NCBI GenBank assembly: GCA_028289645.1 | Contig: JANQOK010000023.1 | Coordinates: 485,795 to 549,794, forward strand | Direction: 5' to 3' | DNA from: Anderseniella sp. | Lineage (GTDB): Bacteria; Pseudomonadota; Alphaproteobacteria; Rhizobiales; Aestuariivirgaceae | DNA length: 64,000 nucleotides | Part shown: in pieces, positions 27,452-36,214 of the stretch | How the letters are laid out: every line of letters starts with the position of its first letter | How positions within the stretch are numbered: position 1 is the stretch's first letter | The notes under the pieces: generated by a model | What the model saw: only the letters and a program-made list of their open reading frames with translations | What the model was told of the DNA's origin: nothing | The model's database searches: none | Position numbers and translations under genes: made by a program

Positions 27452-27862
27452 ATGACCGCAGCAGCAATACGCAAACTCATCAACCGGTACTACGCCGCTT
27501 TCAACGCGCAGGACACCGACACAATGCTGGACTGCCTGGGGGCAGGCTTTGTGCATGATGTCAGCCAGGGTGAGAGGCGCAGGGGCAAGAAGCGCTTCGC
27601 CGAGTTTCTCAGCCACATGCATTCCTGCTATCACGAGCAGCTGTCGGATATCGTCGTGATGACATCGACGGACGGCTCGCGCGCCGCGGCCGAGTTCAAG
27701 CTCAAGGGCAGGTATCTGAAAACCGACGAAGGACTGCCACCGGCAGCAGGACAGACCTACAAGCTGACTGTTGGCGCGTTCTTTGAGGTCAGGGACGGCA
27801 GGATCACCCGCGTGTCCACTCACTACAGCCTGCCTGACTGGACCCGGCAGGTCATCGGCTGA
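27452..27862 (+). CDS. Ketosteroid-isomerase-related SnoaL-like protein
   Basis: A 136-residue NTF2-fold protein: INRYYAAFNAQDTDTMLDCL near the N-terminus, FVHDVSQGERRRGKKRFAEF, and the final HYSLPDW. It matches the small group called ketosteroid isomerase-related proteins, for which no substrate is established. It starts a compact three-gene set: the GNAT gene begins 4 bp after its stop, and the nitrilase-like gene overlaps the GNAT stop. Confidence 0.82.
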   Translation: MTAAAIRKLINRYYAAFNAQDTDTMLDCLGAGFVHDVSQGERRRGKKRFAEFLSHMHSCYHEQLSDIVVMTSTDGSRAAAEFKLKGRYLKTDEGLPPAAGQTYKLTVGAFFEVRDGRITRVSTHYSLPDWTRQVIG

Positions 27863-27865
27863 GCG

Positions 27866-28456
27866 ATGGGTGTCGATGTAAAACCGCTTTCCGGACCGGA
27901 CTTCGATGCGGCAATCCCGGCACTGGCGGCACTTCGTATCGAGGTGTTCCGGGCATGGCCGTATCTGTATGACGGTGATCTCGACTACGAGGAAGGTTAC
28001 CTGGCACGGTTCAGGCATGCAGACCGGGCCTTTCTGGCCGCCGCCTTCGATGGCGACACAATCGTGGGAGCCGCGACAGCGGCGCCCCTGGCCGGCGAAG
28101 CGGTAGAGTTTCGCGAACCGTTTGAACGGGCTGGGTTCGACACGTCGAAGATATTCTATTTTGCTGAAAGCCTGCTGCTGCCCCGCTACCGGGGCCAGGG
28201 AGCGGGTGTGAAATTCTTCGAGGCACGAGAGGCGCATGCGAGAAGCTTCGGCAGCTACAGCCATGCGGTGTTTTGCGGCGTGGTGCGGCCGCTCGAAGAC
28301 CCGCGCCGGCCGGGCACTTATGTACCGCTGGACGGCTTCTGGCGCAGGCGCGGGTTTGAGAAGCTGGACGGCATGACGACTGCCTATTCGTGGAAAGATG
28401 TCGGCGCCACAGAAGAAACCGAAAAGCCGATGCAGTTCTGGATCAAGCAGCTATGA
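27866..28456 (+). CDS. GNAT-family N-acetyltransferase
   Basis: A 196-residue acetyltransferase-like protein. It begins with a GNAT core (IPALAALRIEVFRAWPYLYDG) and has the acetyl-CoA loop region LLLPRYRGQGAGVKFFEAREA, matching the R/Q-x-x-G-x-G/A signature. Acceptor unknown. It lies between the SnoaL-like and nitrilase genes in a coupled cassette seen in several Hyphomicrobiales, suggesting a shared small-molecule pathway. The ATGA overlap at 28453 couples it to the nitrilase gene. Confidence 0.85.
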   Translation: MGVDVKPLSGPDFDAAIPALAALRIEVFRAWPYLYDGDLDYEEGYLARFRHADRAFLAAAFDGDTIVGAATAAPLAGEAVEFREPFERAGFDTSKIFYFAESLLLPRYRGQGAGVKFFEAREAHARSFGSYSHAVFCGVVRPLEDPRRPGTYVPLDGFWRRRGFEKLDGMTTAYSWKDVGATEETEKPMQFWIKQL

Positions 28457-29361
28457 CCCGCACGCTCAGCATTGCCGCCGCGCAGTACCCGCTGCATGAG
28501 CTGTCATCACCGGCAGAATACACTGACAAGATCAGCCGTTGGGTAAGTGAGGCGGTAGCGGCGGGCTCACAGTTGCTAGTGTTTCCCGAGTATGGGGCCA
28601 TGGAGCTGGCATCGCTTGCCGGCAGGCACGCGGCGGCGGACCTGCAGGGCGCCATAGACGCAGTGTCGGACCACCTGCCGCTGCAGGCGGACCTGCACCG
28701 GCGCCTGGCGGTCGAGCACGGGGTGACGATCGTCGCAGCATCCGGCCCGCAGCGGCATGCAGACAGTCGCGCCACCAACCTGGCCCGCATCTTTGCGCCG
28801 TCCGGCAAGCACGGCGAATACCACAAGCTGATGATGACGCCCTGGGAACGCGAACCCTGGCAGGTGTCTGCCGGGCCGTCTGACGGCCTGTGCGTGTTTG
28901 ACCTGGGCCAGGTCAGGGTTGGGCTGTTGATCTGCTACGATATCGAGTTTCCGCTGTTGTCGCGCGCCCTGGCTGAAGCGGGCGCTGAGGTCATTCTGGC
29001 GCCATCCAACACCGAAACCGAGCATGGATACTGGAGAGTGCGTACCGGCTGCATGGCACGGGCATTGGAAAACCAGGTTTACACAGTGCATTCACCGACC
29101 GTCGGCCCGGCCCCGTGGTGCCCGCCGGTTGACATGAACGTCGGGGCAGCCGGCGTGTATGCAGCATCTGATACCGGATTTCCGGCTGGCGGCGTGGTTG
29201 CGCTTGGAGAGTTGAACAAACCGCAATGGGTCCATGCCGAGGTTGACCTCGACCTGCTGGAACAGGTGCGCAGGTCCGGTGGTGTGCAGACCTACAATCA
29301 CTGGGGAGAACAGCCCGGTGCGGCATTGCTTCCCGGTGCAAGGACAGTTCAACTGGTCTAG
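28453..29361 (+). CDS. Carbon-nitrogen hydrolase (nitrilase superfamily)
   Basis: A 302-residue amidase or nitrilase-type enzyme from the ATG at 28453. The Glu-Lys-Cys triad is present in LLVFPEYGAMEL (Glu), EYHKLMMTPWERE (Lys) and LLICYDIEFPLL (Cys). Length and motif spacing are typical. An in-frame upstream extension to 28390 lies inside the GNAT gene and is not used. The substrate is unknown; neighbours suggest modification of an amine or amide compound. Confidence 0.9.
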   Translation: MTRTLSIAAAQYPLHELSSPAEYTDKISRWVSEAVAAGSQLLVFPEYGAMELASLAGRHAAADLQGAIDAVSDHLPLQADLHRRLAVEHGVTIVAASGPQRHADSRATNLARIFAPSGKHGEYHKLMMTPWEREPWQVSAGPSDGLCVFDLGQVRVGLLICYDIEFPLLSRALAEAGAEVILAPSNTETEHGYWRVRTGCMARALENQVYTVHSPTVGPAPWCPPVDMNVGAAGVYAASDTGFPAGGVVALGELNKPQWVHAEVDLDLLEQVRRSGGVQTYNHWGEQPGAALLPGARTVQLV

Positions 29362-29399
29362 TACAAGCAGGCAGCAGAAACCGGCAGGGAAGGGGCGGT

Positions 29400-30371
29400 A
29401 TGCTTGAGATAGCTCAGCAGAACCTGATTTCGCCGATGGTGCTTTTCTTCGCTCTCGGGCTGTTTGCATCCTTCGTGAAATCCGATCTCTCGATCCCGGA
29501 AGCCATCGCCAAGACAATGGCGCTGTACCTGATGATGGCCATCGGGTTTAAGGGTGGAGTTGAGCTAGCCGGCAGCGGCCTGACCGCAACCTTGTTTGCG
29601 GTATTGATCGCAGGCGCGGCCTTGTCGGCATTTTTGCCGGTCATCGGTTTTGGCCTGTTGCGGGTAACGAGTGGCTTGTCGCGCGTGGATGCGGCGGCTG
29701 TTGCGGCCCATTACGGCTCGATCTCAATTGTTACCTTCGTGGCCGCGACCCAGGCGCTGGAAACCGCTGCCCTTGGCTATGACGGTTACATGATCGCGGT
29801 TGCCGCCGTGATGGAGAGTCCGGCGATCATGATGGCCTTGCTTCTGGCCAAGCGGGCCAATGCGGAAAGCCCGCTGGAGGGGCAGGGCACTCATATCGGG
29901 CGCGAGATTTTCTTCAATTCATCGGTGCTGATGCTGACCGGCGCATTCATTATCGGTTACGTTACCGGCAAGCCCGGGCTTGATGCGATTTCGCCGTTTA
30001 TTGTTGATCCGTTCCGGGGCGTGTTGTGCCTGTTCCTGCTGGACATGGGCCTCATCGCCGCACGCGGGCTCAGGTCCGGCCTCGGCCGGTTGTCGATGCC
30101 TGTTCTGCTGTTCGGCTTGTATATGCCATTGATCGGTGCAGGCGTTGGGGCGGGCGTGGGCATGCTGCTAGGCTTGCCGGCCGGCAGTGCTGCCTTGCTG
30201 ATCACACTGTCGGCGTCGGCTTCCTATATTGCCGTGCCGGCCGCCCTTCGACTGGCGCTGCCTGAAGCAACGCCGTCGATCTATCTGACGCTGTCCCTGG
30301 GAATTACTTTCCCTTTCAATCTGGCCATTGGCATTCCAATCTATATCTGGCTTGCAGAGGTTTTGACATGA
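29400..30371 (+). CDS. sbtA: SbtA-type sodium-dependent bicarbonate transporter
   Basis: A 323-residue membrane protein of the SbtA/DUF897 family with about ten hydrophobic segments. Recognisable stretches include FFALGLFASFVKSDLSIPEA near the N-terminus, YLMMAIGFKGGVELA, AAVAAHYGSISIVTFVAA in the middle and a C-terminal LSASASYIAVPAALRLALPE. In cyanobacteria SbtA imports bicarbonate with Na+. The next gene (SbtB-like PII) overlaps by ATGA at 30368, the classical SbtA-SbtB pairing, which makes the assignment strong. No carboxysome or Calvin-cycle gene is in the window, so the purpose here may be anaplerotic bicarbonate supply. Confidence 0.9.
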   Translation: MLEIAQQNLISPMVLFFALGLFASFVKSDLSIPEAIAKTMALYLMMAIGFKGGVELAGSGLTATLFAVLIAGAALSAFLPVIGFGLLRVTSGLSRVDAAAVAAHYGSISIVTFVAATQALETAALGYDGYMIAVAAVMESPAIMMALLLAKRANAESPLEGQGTHIGREIFFNSSVLMLTGAFIIGYVTGKPGLDAISPFIVDPFRGVLCLFLLDMGLIAARGLRSGLGRLSMPVLLFGLYMPLIGAGVGAGVGMLLGLPAGSAALLITLSASASYIAVPAALRLALPEATPSIYLTLSLGITFPFNLAIGIPIYIWLAEVLT

Positions 30372-30685
30372 CGCTGAAGACCCACAAGAAAAAGCGTATC
30401 GAGATCATGATCGAAGCGGCGGCGCTGCATCGTATAGTCGAGGTGCTGGATCGGTTCGGCGTGACCGGATACACGGTCCTGCCGGCGCTGGCCGGGCGCG
30501 GCATGTCCGGTGACTGGCAGCGTGATGATGTTTTCGGCGATACTGCGCGCATTGTCAGCGTGGTCTGCATCACCGACCCGTCCAAAGAGGAAAGTGTGCT
30601 GCTGGCAATCAGAGAAATCGTCGAACGCTATATCGGCATAGTTTCGGTTTGCGATGTGGAAGTGCTTCGTTCGGAACATTTTTGA
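30368..30685 (+). CDS. sbtB: SbtB-like PII-family regulatory protein
   Basis: A 105-residue PII-superfamily protein: KRIEIMIEAAALHRIVEVLDRFGVTGYTVLPALAGRG (split here as core strand-helix-strand) and the distal ERYIGIVSVCDVEVL strand. It lacks the GlnB T-loop tyrosine context and length, consistent with SbtB, which binds adenyl nucleotides including cAMP and docks on SbtA. Its start overlaps the sbtA stop. The C-terminus is short, ending SEHF, so the redox R-loop of cyanobacterial SbtB is absent. Confidence 0.87.
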   Translation: MTLKTHKKKRIEIMIEAAALHRIVEVLDRFGVTGYTVLPALAGRGMSGDWQRDDVFGDTARIVSVVCITDPSKEESVLLAIREIVERYIGIVSVCDVEVLRSEHF

Positions 30686-30955
30686 CACCGGCTCAAGGTA
30701 ACCGGCGTGTGGTTCGATTTCGCACTTGAGGAGCTTAAAGTGCTGAACGACCGCAATGGCAACCGGTCCATGCTGGACGGTGCTGAAATGTCGTGACCGG
30801 GGCTCTCGCATCGCAGAATTGATGCGGCAGGTGGTTGCCAACTGCGGCGCAAGTGGACATCATTACAGTCTAATGAGCCTGAAACAGGCCGAAAAGTGCG
30901 AATTTTGCTGCTTTTAGCATGCAATTCTGCTCGCACGACAGGGAGGATGTTCGTT

Positions 30956-31285
30956 ATGTGTCAGATATTTGCGGGTCAGTCACCATCCAACTATTCATTT
31001 GAAACACGGTCGGTGCGCCTCATGGGCCACCCGACAAGTGTGCGTCTTGAAGCGAAATTCTGGGTGATACTGGAGCAACTGGCGGTTGAGCAGGACATGC
31101 CGATGGCCAAGTTCCTGTCTGCCTTGTATGAAGAAGCGGCGGAAATCCATGGCGAAGTCAGCAACTTTGCCTCGTTGCTGAGATGCTGTTGCATAAACTT
31201 TTTGGATCCGTCGTTTGATCACGTGCAGTTGGCCCGGGAAGCGCGCGACACGCGTGCCAAGCTGGAGGATGTCGCCGCCGAGTGA
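30956..31285 (+). CDS. Ribbon-helix-helix protein
   Basis: A 109-residue protein with a predicted ribbon-helix-helix domain in its middle: RSVRLMGHPTSVRLEAKFW followed by LEQLAVEQDMPMAKFLSALYEE. This is the RHH_4 group common in alphaproteobacteria, likely DNA-binding. A run of three cysteines (RCCCINFL) and a charged C-terminal helix follow. The start at 30956 has GGGAGGATGTTCGTT upstream; the ATG at 30947 is too close to that site. It stands alone, with 270 bp of featureless spacer before it. Confidence 0.82.
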   Translation: MCQIFAGQSPSNYSFETRSVRLMGHPTSVRLEAKFWVILEQLAVEQDMPMAKFLSALYEEAAEIHGEVSNFASLLRCCCINFLDPSFDHVQLAREARDTRAKLEDVAAE

Positions 31286-31397
31286 TGGCGGGCAGGCGTT
31301 GTAGACGCCTGTGCACGTGTAGTAGCTGAATAACACCACATGGACGGCGATGGTGTTAGCCTTTGCAGCATAACAAGACTGCAAAGGAGGAGTGCCG

Positions 31398-31793
31398 GTG
31401 GCAAAAGCCATTCATACCATGGTACGCGTGCTCGACGAGGCAAAATCGGTCGACTTTTACAGCAAGGCATTCGGACTGGACGTCGAGGACCGTTTTGAGT
31501 TCGACGGGTTCACGCTGGTCTACCTGAAGAATTCAGAGAATGACTTCGAGGTCGAACTGACGGTCAACCATGATCGCAGCGAACCTTATCAACACGGTGA
31601 CGGATACGGTCATCTGGCCGTGTCAGTGGACGATGTCGATGAGCAGCATGCGGCTGCCAAGGCCAATGGCCTCAACCCAACCGACGTGAAGGAGTTTCAT
31701 CGCGACGGTGCGTTGATGGCCAAGTTCTTTTTTCTGCAGGATCCGGATGGATACAAGATCGAGGTTCTGCAGCGCCACGGCAGATATACCTGA
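31398..31793 (+). CDS. gloA: Glyoxalase I-type (VOC) protein
   Basis: A 131-residue vicinal-oxygen-chelate protein close to lactoylglutathione lyase. It begins MAKAIHTMVRVLDEAKSVDFY; the four metal-ligand positions of glyoxalase I are filled (His in IHTMVRV, Glu in EVELTVNH, His in YGHLAVSV, Glu in GYKIEVLQ). The enzyme would convert the methylglyoxal-glutathione hemithioacetal. GTG at 31398 is spaced correctly after AAAGGAGG; the GTG at 31392 is too close. Confidence 0.88.
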   Translation: MAKAIHTMVRVLDEAKSVDFYSKAFGLDVEDRFEFDGFTLVYLKNSENDFEVELTVNHDRSEPYQHGDGYGHLAVSVDDVDEQHAAAKANGLNPTDVKEFHRDGALMAKFFFLQDPDGYKIEVLQRHGRYT

Positions 31794-31827
31794 AATCAAA
31801 ACAATAAAATCGAGGAGGAATGGCAAA

Positions 31828-32349
31828 ATGAACGGACACACGAAAATATCCAGACGCACCGCGCTGAAAGCTGCCGGTGCGGGCCTCATTGTGGCCGGTA
31901 CCGGCGCTGGAGGCCTTGTATACGGCCACAACGAAGCTTGGGCTGCGACCGCAGAAAACCTGGATGCGGACACATTTGCAACCCTGGTGCAGATGTCGCG
32001 CGATACCTATCCGCATGACCGGTTGGAGGACAAGTTCTATGCCGCTGCCGTGTCCGGTCTGGACAAGGCCGCCAAAGATGACGGCGCGCTGAAGTCCATG
32101 CTGACCGATGGTGTTGCAGGACTGAACAAGGCGGCGGGCGGCTCCTATTCGGGCATCACCGATGCGGACAAGAGAACGGCCCTGCTGAAAGCGATCGAGA
32201 GTGACGGTTTCTTCCAGAAGGTGCGCGGCAACCTGGTGACCGGACTTTACAACAACAAGGAAGCCTGGCCGCTGTTCGGCTACGAGGGTGCGTCCGCCGA
32301 CAAGGGCGGATACCTGGAGCGCGGCTTCGATGACATCAGCTGGCTGTAA
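31828..32349 (+). CDS. Tat-exported small subunit of a GMC-type dehydrogenase
   Basis: A 173-residue protein from the ATG at 31828 (GAGGAGGAATGGCAAA upstream). Its N-terminus is a twin-arginine signal, KISRRTALKAAGAGLIVAG. The mature part is helical and ends DKGGYLERGFDDISWL, like subunit 3 of gluconate 2-dehydrogenase-type complexes. It is 14 bp from the following GMC oxidoreductase gene, so the two surely form one transcript and probably one periplasmic complex. The cytochrome c subunit usual in such complexes is not adjacent. Confidence 0.83.
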   Translation: MNGHTKISRRTALKAAGAGLIVAGTGAGGLVYGHNEAWAATAENLDADTFATLVQMSRDTYPHDRLEDKFYAAAVSGLDKAAKDDGALKSMLTDGVAGLNKAAGGSYSGITDADKRTALLKAIESDGFFQKVRGNLVTGLYNNKEAWPLFGYEGASADKGGYLERGFDDISWL

Positions 32350-32363
32350 GGGAGGACATTGAT

Positions 32364-33932
32364 ATGGCTACATTTGACATGAATGACGACAGTGTTGTGG
32401 TTGTTATCGGCTCCGGTGCAGGCGGTGGAACACTGGGCGCGGAACTGGCGATAAAGGGCGTGAAGACTGTCATCCTGGAAGCTGGCGGACGGCACGAGAC
32501 GGATGATTTCCAGAACGACGAGTGGGGGTCGTTCGGGCAGATCTCGTGGCTCGACAAACGCACCACGTCAGGCTCCTGGCGGGTGGCGAAAGACTTTGCC
32601 GGCTTGCCGGCCTGGATCGTCAAGGCTGTGGGTGGATCGACAACCCACTGGGCCGGCGCGTCGCTGCGCTTTCAGGAACATGAATGGAAAGCCAGGACCA
32701 CCTATGGTGACATAGCTGGTGCCAGCCTGCTCGACTGGCCGATAGACATGGCTGAAATGGATCCCTGGTATGCCAAGGCCGAAGACCGCATGGGTGTTAC
32801 CAGAACCAACGGGATTCCGGGGCTTCCGGGCAACAACAACTACAAGGTGTTTGAGGCCGGCGCGAAAAAGCTCGGCTACAAGGACGTCCATACGGGCCGC
32901 ATGGCAATCAACTCGCAACCTCGCGACGACCGGGCTTCGTGTCTGCAGATCGGCTTCTGCTTCCAGGGCTGTAAGACGGGTGCCAAATGGTCAACTTTGG
33001 TAGCTGAAATCCCGAAGGGAGAAGCAACCGGCAACCTGGAGGTCAGGCCGAACGCGCAGGTGCTCAAGATCGAGCATGATGACGGCGGCAAGGTGACCGG
33101 GGTGCTGTATGCCGACAAGGACGGCAAGCAGCATGTGCAGAAGGCCCGCGTGGTCTGCGTGGCGGGCAATTCCATTGAGAGCCCTAGGCTGCTGTTGAAT
33201 TCCGCATCGTCAAAATACCCTGATGGACTGGCAAACTCGTCCGGCATGGTGGGCAAGAACTATATGCGCCACATGACCGGGTCGGTTTACGCAGTGTTTG
33301 AAAAGCCGGTGCACATGTACCGCGGCACGACAATGGCCGGTATCATTCAGGATGAGTCCCGGCATGATCCGTCGCGTGGATTCGTAGGCGGTTACGAGAT
33401 GGAAACACTGTCTCTGGGTCTGCCGTTCATGGCTGCGTTCCTCGACCCGGGCGGATGGGGCAAGGACTTCTCCTGGTGGATGGACAATTATGAGAACATG
33501 GCCGGCATGTGGCTCGTGGGCGAGGACATGCCACAGGAGAAAAATGCCATCACCCTGCACGCCAGCGAGAAGGATCAGCACGGCCTGCCGGTGCCGAACG
33601 TGCACTTCGATGATCACGACAACGACATCAAGATGCGCGACCATGCCTTCGGCCGCGGTGAGGCGGTCTACAAGGCTGCCGGCGCGGTCAAGACATTCCG
33701 CACGCCGCCGTACCCGTCCACACACAATCTCGGTACAAACCGGATGAGCGCAGATGCCAAAGACGGGGTGGTCAACAAGCATGGCCAGACCCACGACATC
33801 GCCAATCTGTTCGTGTCTGACGGCAGTCAGTTCACCACCGGGGCGGCAGAGAATCCAACGCTGACCATCGTGGCGCTAGCGCTGCGCCAGGCTGATTTCA
33901 TTGCCGGCGAAATGTCGAAAGGCAATCTCTGA
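32364..33932 (+). CDS. GMC-family oxidoreductase (dehydrogenase large subunit)
   Basis: A 522-residue FAD enzyme with an N-terminal dinucleotide fold (VVVVIGSGAGGGTLGAELA), the substrate-side Cys cluster region SCLQIGFCFQGCKTGAKW, and a C-terminal GMC block with STHNLGTNRMSADAKDGVV and LFVSDGSQFTTGAAENPTLT. It resembles the large subunits of membrane-associated gluconate/sorbitol/2-keto-gluconate dehydrogenases. It has no signal peptide itself, so export by hitchhiking on the Tat-signal small subunit is likely. The substrate is unknown. A clear terminator follows. Confidence 0.9.
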   Translation: MATFDMNDDSVVVVIGSGAGGGTLGAELAIKGVKTVILEAGGRHETDDFQNDEWGSFGQISWLDKRTTSGSWRVAKDFAGLPAWIVKAVGGSTTHWAGASLRFQEHEWKARTTYGDIAGASLLDWPIDMAEMDPWYAKAEDRMGVTRTNGIPGLPGNNNYKVFEAGAKKLGYKDVHTGRMAINSQPRDDRASCLQIGFCFQGCKTGAKWSTLVAEIPKGEATGNLEVRPNAQVLKIEHDDGGKVTGVLYADKDGKQHVQKARVVCVAGNSIESPRLLLNSASSKYPDGLANSSGMVGKNYMRHMTGSVYAVFEKPVHMYRGTTMAGIIQDESRHDPSRGFVGGYEMETLSLGLPFMAAFLDPGGWGKDFSWWMDNYENMAGMWLVGEDMPQEKNAITLHASEKDQHGLPVPNVHFDDHDNDIKMRDHAFGRGEAVYKAAGAVKTFRTPPYPSTHNLGTNRMSADAKDGVVNKHGQTHDIANLFVSDGSQFTTGAAENPTLTIVALALRQADFIAGEMSKGNL

Positions 33933-33977
33933 TTCCGGGGGAGCAAAACGGGGGAGGCCTCCCTGTTCCCCGTTTGG

Positions 33978-34020
33978 ACAGCCCGCGCTTCGGCCCTGCC
34001 GGAGCGCGGGTCTGTTTTTT
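33978..34020 (+). terminator. Rho-independent terminator after the GMC dehydrogenase genes
   Basis: CAGCCCGCGCT (33979-33989) pairs with AGCGCGGGTCTG (34003-34014, one bulged T) and is followed by seven T. It lies about 45 bp beyond the stop codon. Confidence 0.9.
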
Positions 34021-34146
34021 AAGTCAGAAAAGCGTTCCCGCTGAACAGTTGGCGATAATCTGGACAAAGTGCAGCAAGGCTGTTGACGCTCTGAGCAGAG
34101 ATTTGTCTACTCCGGCAGGATCCAAAGTCAGCACGAGGATGGCACG

Positions 34147-35199
34147 ATGTCTAAAGTTTCATGCAGCATGACAGGGTCAGTTGCGGGCCGGTTTGCTTGG
34201 CTGTTTGTCGCACTGTTTGCCCTGAGTCTTACGAGTAACCAGGCAACGTCCCAAACCCTTGATATCATTAAGCAACGCGGCAAGCTGGAGTGTGGTATCC
34301 ACCCGGGCACCATAGGGTTCTCCACTGCTGATGAGGCCAAACACTGGTCCGGGTTTGATGTCGATTACTGCCGTGCGGTGGCGGCTGCGGCGCTGGGTTC
34401 CGCAGAAAAGGTCAATTTCAACCCGCTGAATGCAAAGTCACGCTTCACCGCGCTGCAGTCGGGCGAGGTCGAACTGCTGTCGCGGCGCAGCACCTGGACG
34501 ATGACCCGCGATACAAGCCTTGGTCTGGTCTTCGCGGCGACGAATTTCTATGACGGGCAGGGGTTCCTGGTGCGCAAGTCCCTGGGCATCTCGTCCGCAC
34601 TTGAGCTTGCCGGCAGCAGTGTGTGCACCACAACCGGAACCACCACCGAACTCAACCTGGCGGACTTCTTCCGAAAGAACAACATGAAGTACGAGATTGT
34701 CTCGTTTGAGTTTGTCGATGAGGTGTTGTCGGCCTATGACACTGATAGATGTGATGTCTATACCTCTGATATCTCAGGTGTCTATGCCAACCGACTGAAG
34801 ATGAGCAATCCGGACGAGCATATGGCGTTGCCGGATGTTATCTCCAAGGAGCCGTTGTCCCTCGCCGTGCGGCAAGGCGACGACCAATGGTTCAATATCG
34901 TCAAATGGGTGCATTTCGCGCTTGTGAACGCTGAAGAGCTTGGCGTGTCGCAGGCCAATGTGGATGAGATGCGCCGGTCCAAGTCGCCGGAAATTCGCAG
35001 ATTGCTCGGCATTGAAGGCAGTTTCGGCGAAGCCCTGGGGCTCGATAAGGACTGGGCGTACCGGGCCATCAAGCAGGTCGGCAACTACGAGGAGATCTAT
35101 CGCCGCAACCTGGGCGCTGATTCCAAGGTGAAGATCGAGCGCTCAATCAACCGGTTGTGGACTGACGGCGGCCTGATGTACGCACCACCGATCCGCTGA
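34147..35199 (+). CDS. AapJ/BztA-like amino-acid ABC substrate-binding protein
   Basis: A 350-residue periplasmic protein with signal peptide (FAWLFVALFALSLTSNQATS) and family-3 solute-binding domain: LECGIHPGTIGFS, GFDVDYCRAVAAAALG, ELLSRRSTWTMTRDTSLGL and DRCDVYTSDISGVYANR. It matches the general L-amino-acid binding protein of the Aap/Bzt transporter. No aapQMP-type permease or ATPase genes adjoin, so it is an orphan. It is followed after 16 bp by a TupA-like gene on the same strand. Confidence 0.88.
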   Translation: MSKVSCSMTGSVAGRFAWLFVALFALSLTSNQATSQTLDIIKQRGKLECGIHPGTIGFSTADEAKHWSGFDVDYCRAVAAAALGSAEKVNFNPLNAKSRFTALQSGEVELLSRRSTWTMTRDTSLGLVFAATNFYDGQGFLVRKSLGISSALELAGSSVCTTTGTTTELNLADFFRKNNMKYEIVSFEFVDEVLSAYDTDRCDVYTSDISGVYANRLKMSNPDEHMALPDVISKEPLSLAVRQGDDQWFNIVKWVHFALVNAEELGVSQANVDEMRRSKSPEIRRLLGIEGSFGEALGLDKDWAYRAIKQVGNYEEIYRRNLGADSKVKIERSINRLWTDGGLMYAPPIR

Positions 35200-35215
35200 G
35201 CGCACCTGGCACGTC

Positions 35216-36193
35216 ATGGATAGTCTGTTCAGGTCCGGCCTGTGCGTTGTCCTGAACCTTTATGCGTGGTTCAGGTTTCCGCACCTGCTGACCAGGTATT
35301 GGCGGACTCTGCGGCAATTCCCCAATCCTGCCTTTCCGCGCTCATTCAACGAGAAGCTGCTGTGGCGGAAAATCTTTGACCGCGATCAGCGGTTTGGGGC
35401 TATGACCGACAAGCTGGCAGCACGCGATATTGCCAAGGCGGCAGCACCTGAACTGACGATGCCGCGGGTCATGTGGGCCGGTGACAGGCCTGAGGATCTG
35501 CCGCCGGACATACTGACCCGGCCATGCGTGATCAAGACCAACCGCGGCAGCGGCTGGAACCTGTTCAACTGGTCGGCGAACCATCTCAGCAAGGCCGATG
35601 TCATTGACTACTTCAGGCCCAAGATGCGTTTTGTCTACGGCCACCGGATCGGGGAATGGTCATATGCCCTGGTCAGGCAAAAGTTCTATGCGGAGGAACT
35701 TTTCGTGGACCCGAGCGGCCGGGTTCCCGATGACTTCAACATTCACACCTTTGGCGGCCGGGTGCTGACGATCAGCATGATCCATGACCGCTTCGGAGAC
35801 AGGAACCATATTTCACTACACCGGGATCTGTCGCGAACCGATACGGTTTGGGAGGAGTATTCAAGCAGTTACGAACCGCAGTTTGGGTCACTTCACCACA
35901 AGCTGGCTGATATCGCCGAACGCCTCGCGACAGGTTTCGACTATGTTCGGGTGGACCTGTTTTGCCACAATGACCGCATCTACTTCCGGGAGTTTACCTT
36001 CTTTCCCGGCTCGGGCCTGTCGATCCGCAATGTCGGAGAGACCGAGCTGACCCGCAATGCCTGGTGGGATCTGTCCCGGTCAAGTTACCTGGCGAATGCC
36101 GAGACCGGATGGAAGCATACCTACCGGCGGTTGCTGGACCGTGACCTTGCAACCGCCGCAGAAACCTTGAGCAGATTTCAGGACAGACCGTGA
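35216..36193 (+). CDS. TupA-like ATP-grasp protein 2
   Basis: A 325-residue relative of the gene at 7556-8509. Typical segments are FPRSFNEKLLWRKIFDRDQR, VIKTNRGSGWN (ATP-grasp loop), FYAEELFVDPSGRVPDDFNI and the metal-ligand region YVRVDLFCHNDRIYFREFTF. It is 16 bp downstream of the AapJ-like gene, so the two may be co-transcribed. The likely job is ATP-dependent ligation in a surface-polysaccharide pathway, but no glycan genes are nearby. Its stop is convergent with the SIMPL gene, separated by 21 bp. Confidence 0.8.
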   Translation: MDSLFRSGLCVVLNLYAWFRFPHLLTRYWRTLRQFPNPAFPRSFNEKLLWRKIFDRDQRFGAMTDKLAARDIAKAAAPELTMPRVMWAGDRPEDLPPDILTRPCVIKTNRGSGWNLFNWSANHLSKADVIDYFRPKMRFVYGHRIGEWSYALVRQKFYAEELFVDPSGRVPDDFNIHTFGGRVLTISMIHDRFGDRNHISLHRDLSRTDTVWEEYSSSYEPQFGSLHHKLADIAERLATGFDYVRVDLFCHNDRIYFREFTFFPGSGLSIRNVGETELTRNAWWDLSRSSYLANAETGWKHTYRRLLDRDLATAAETLSRFQDRP

Positions 36194-36214
36194 CAGCTTT
36201 GCAGGCAGGCGCGC

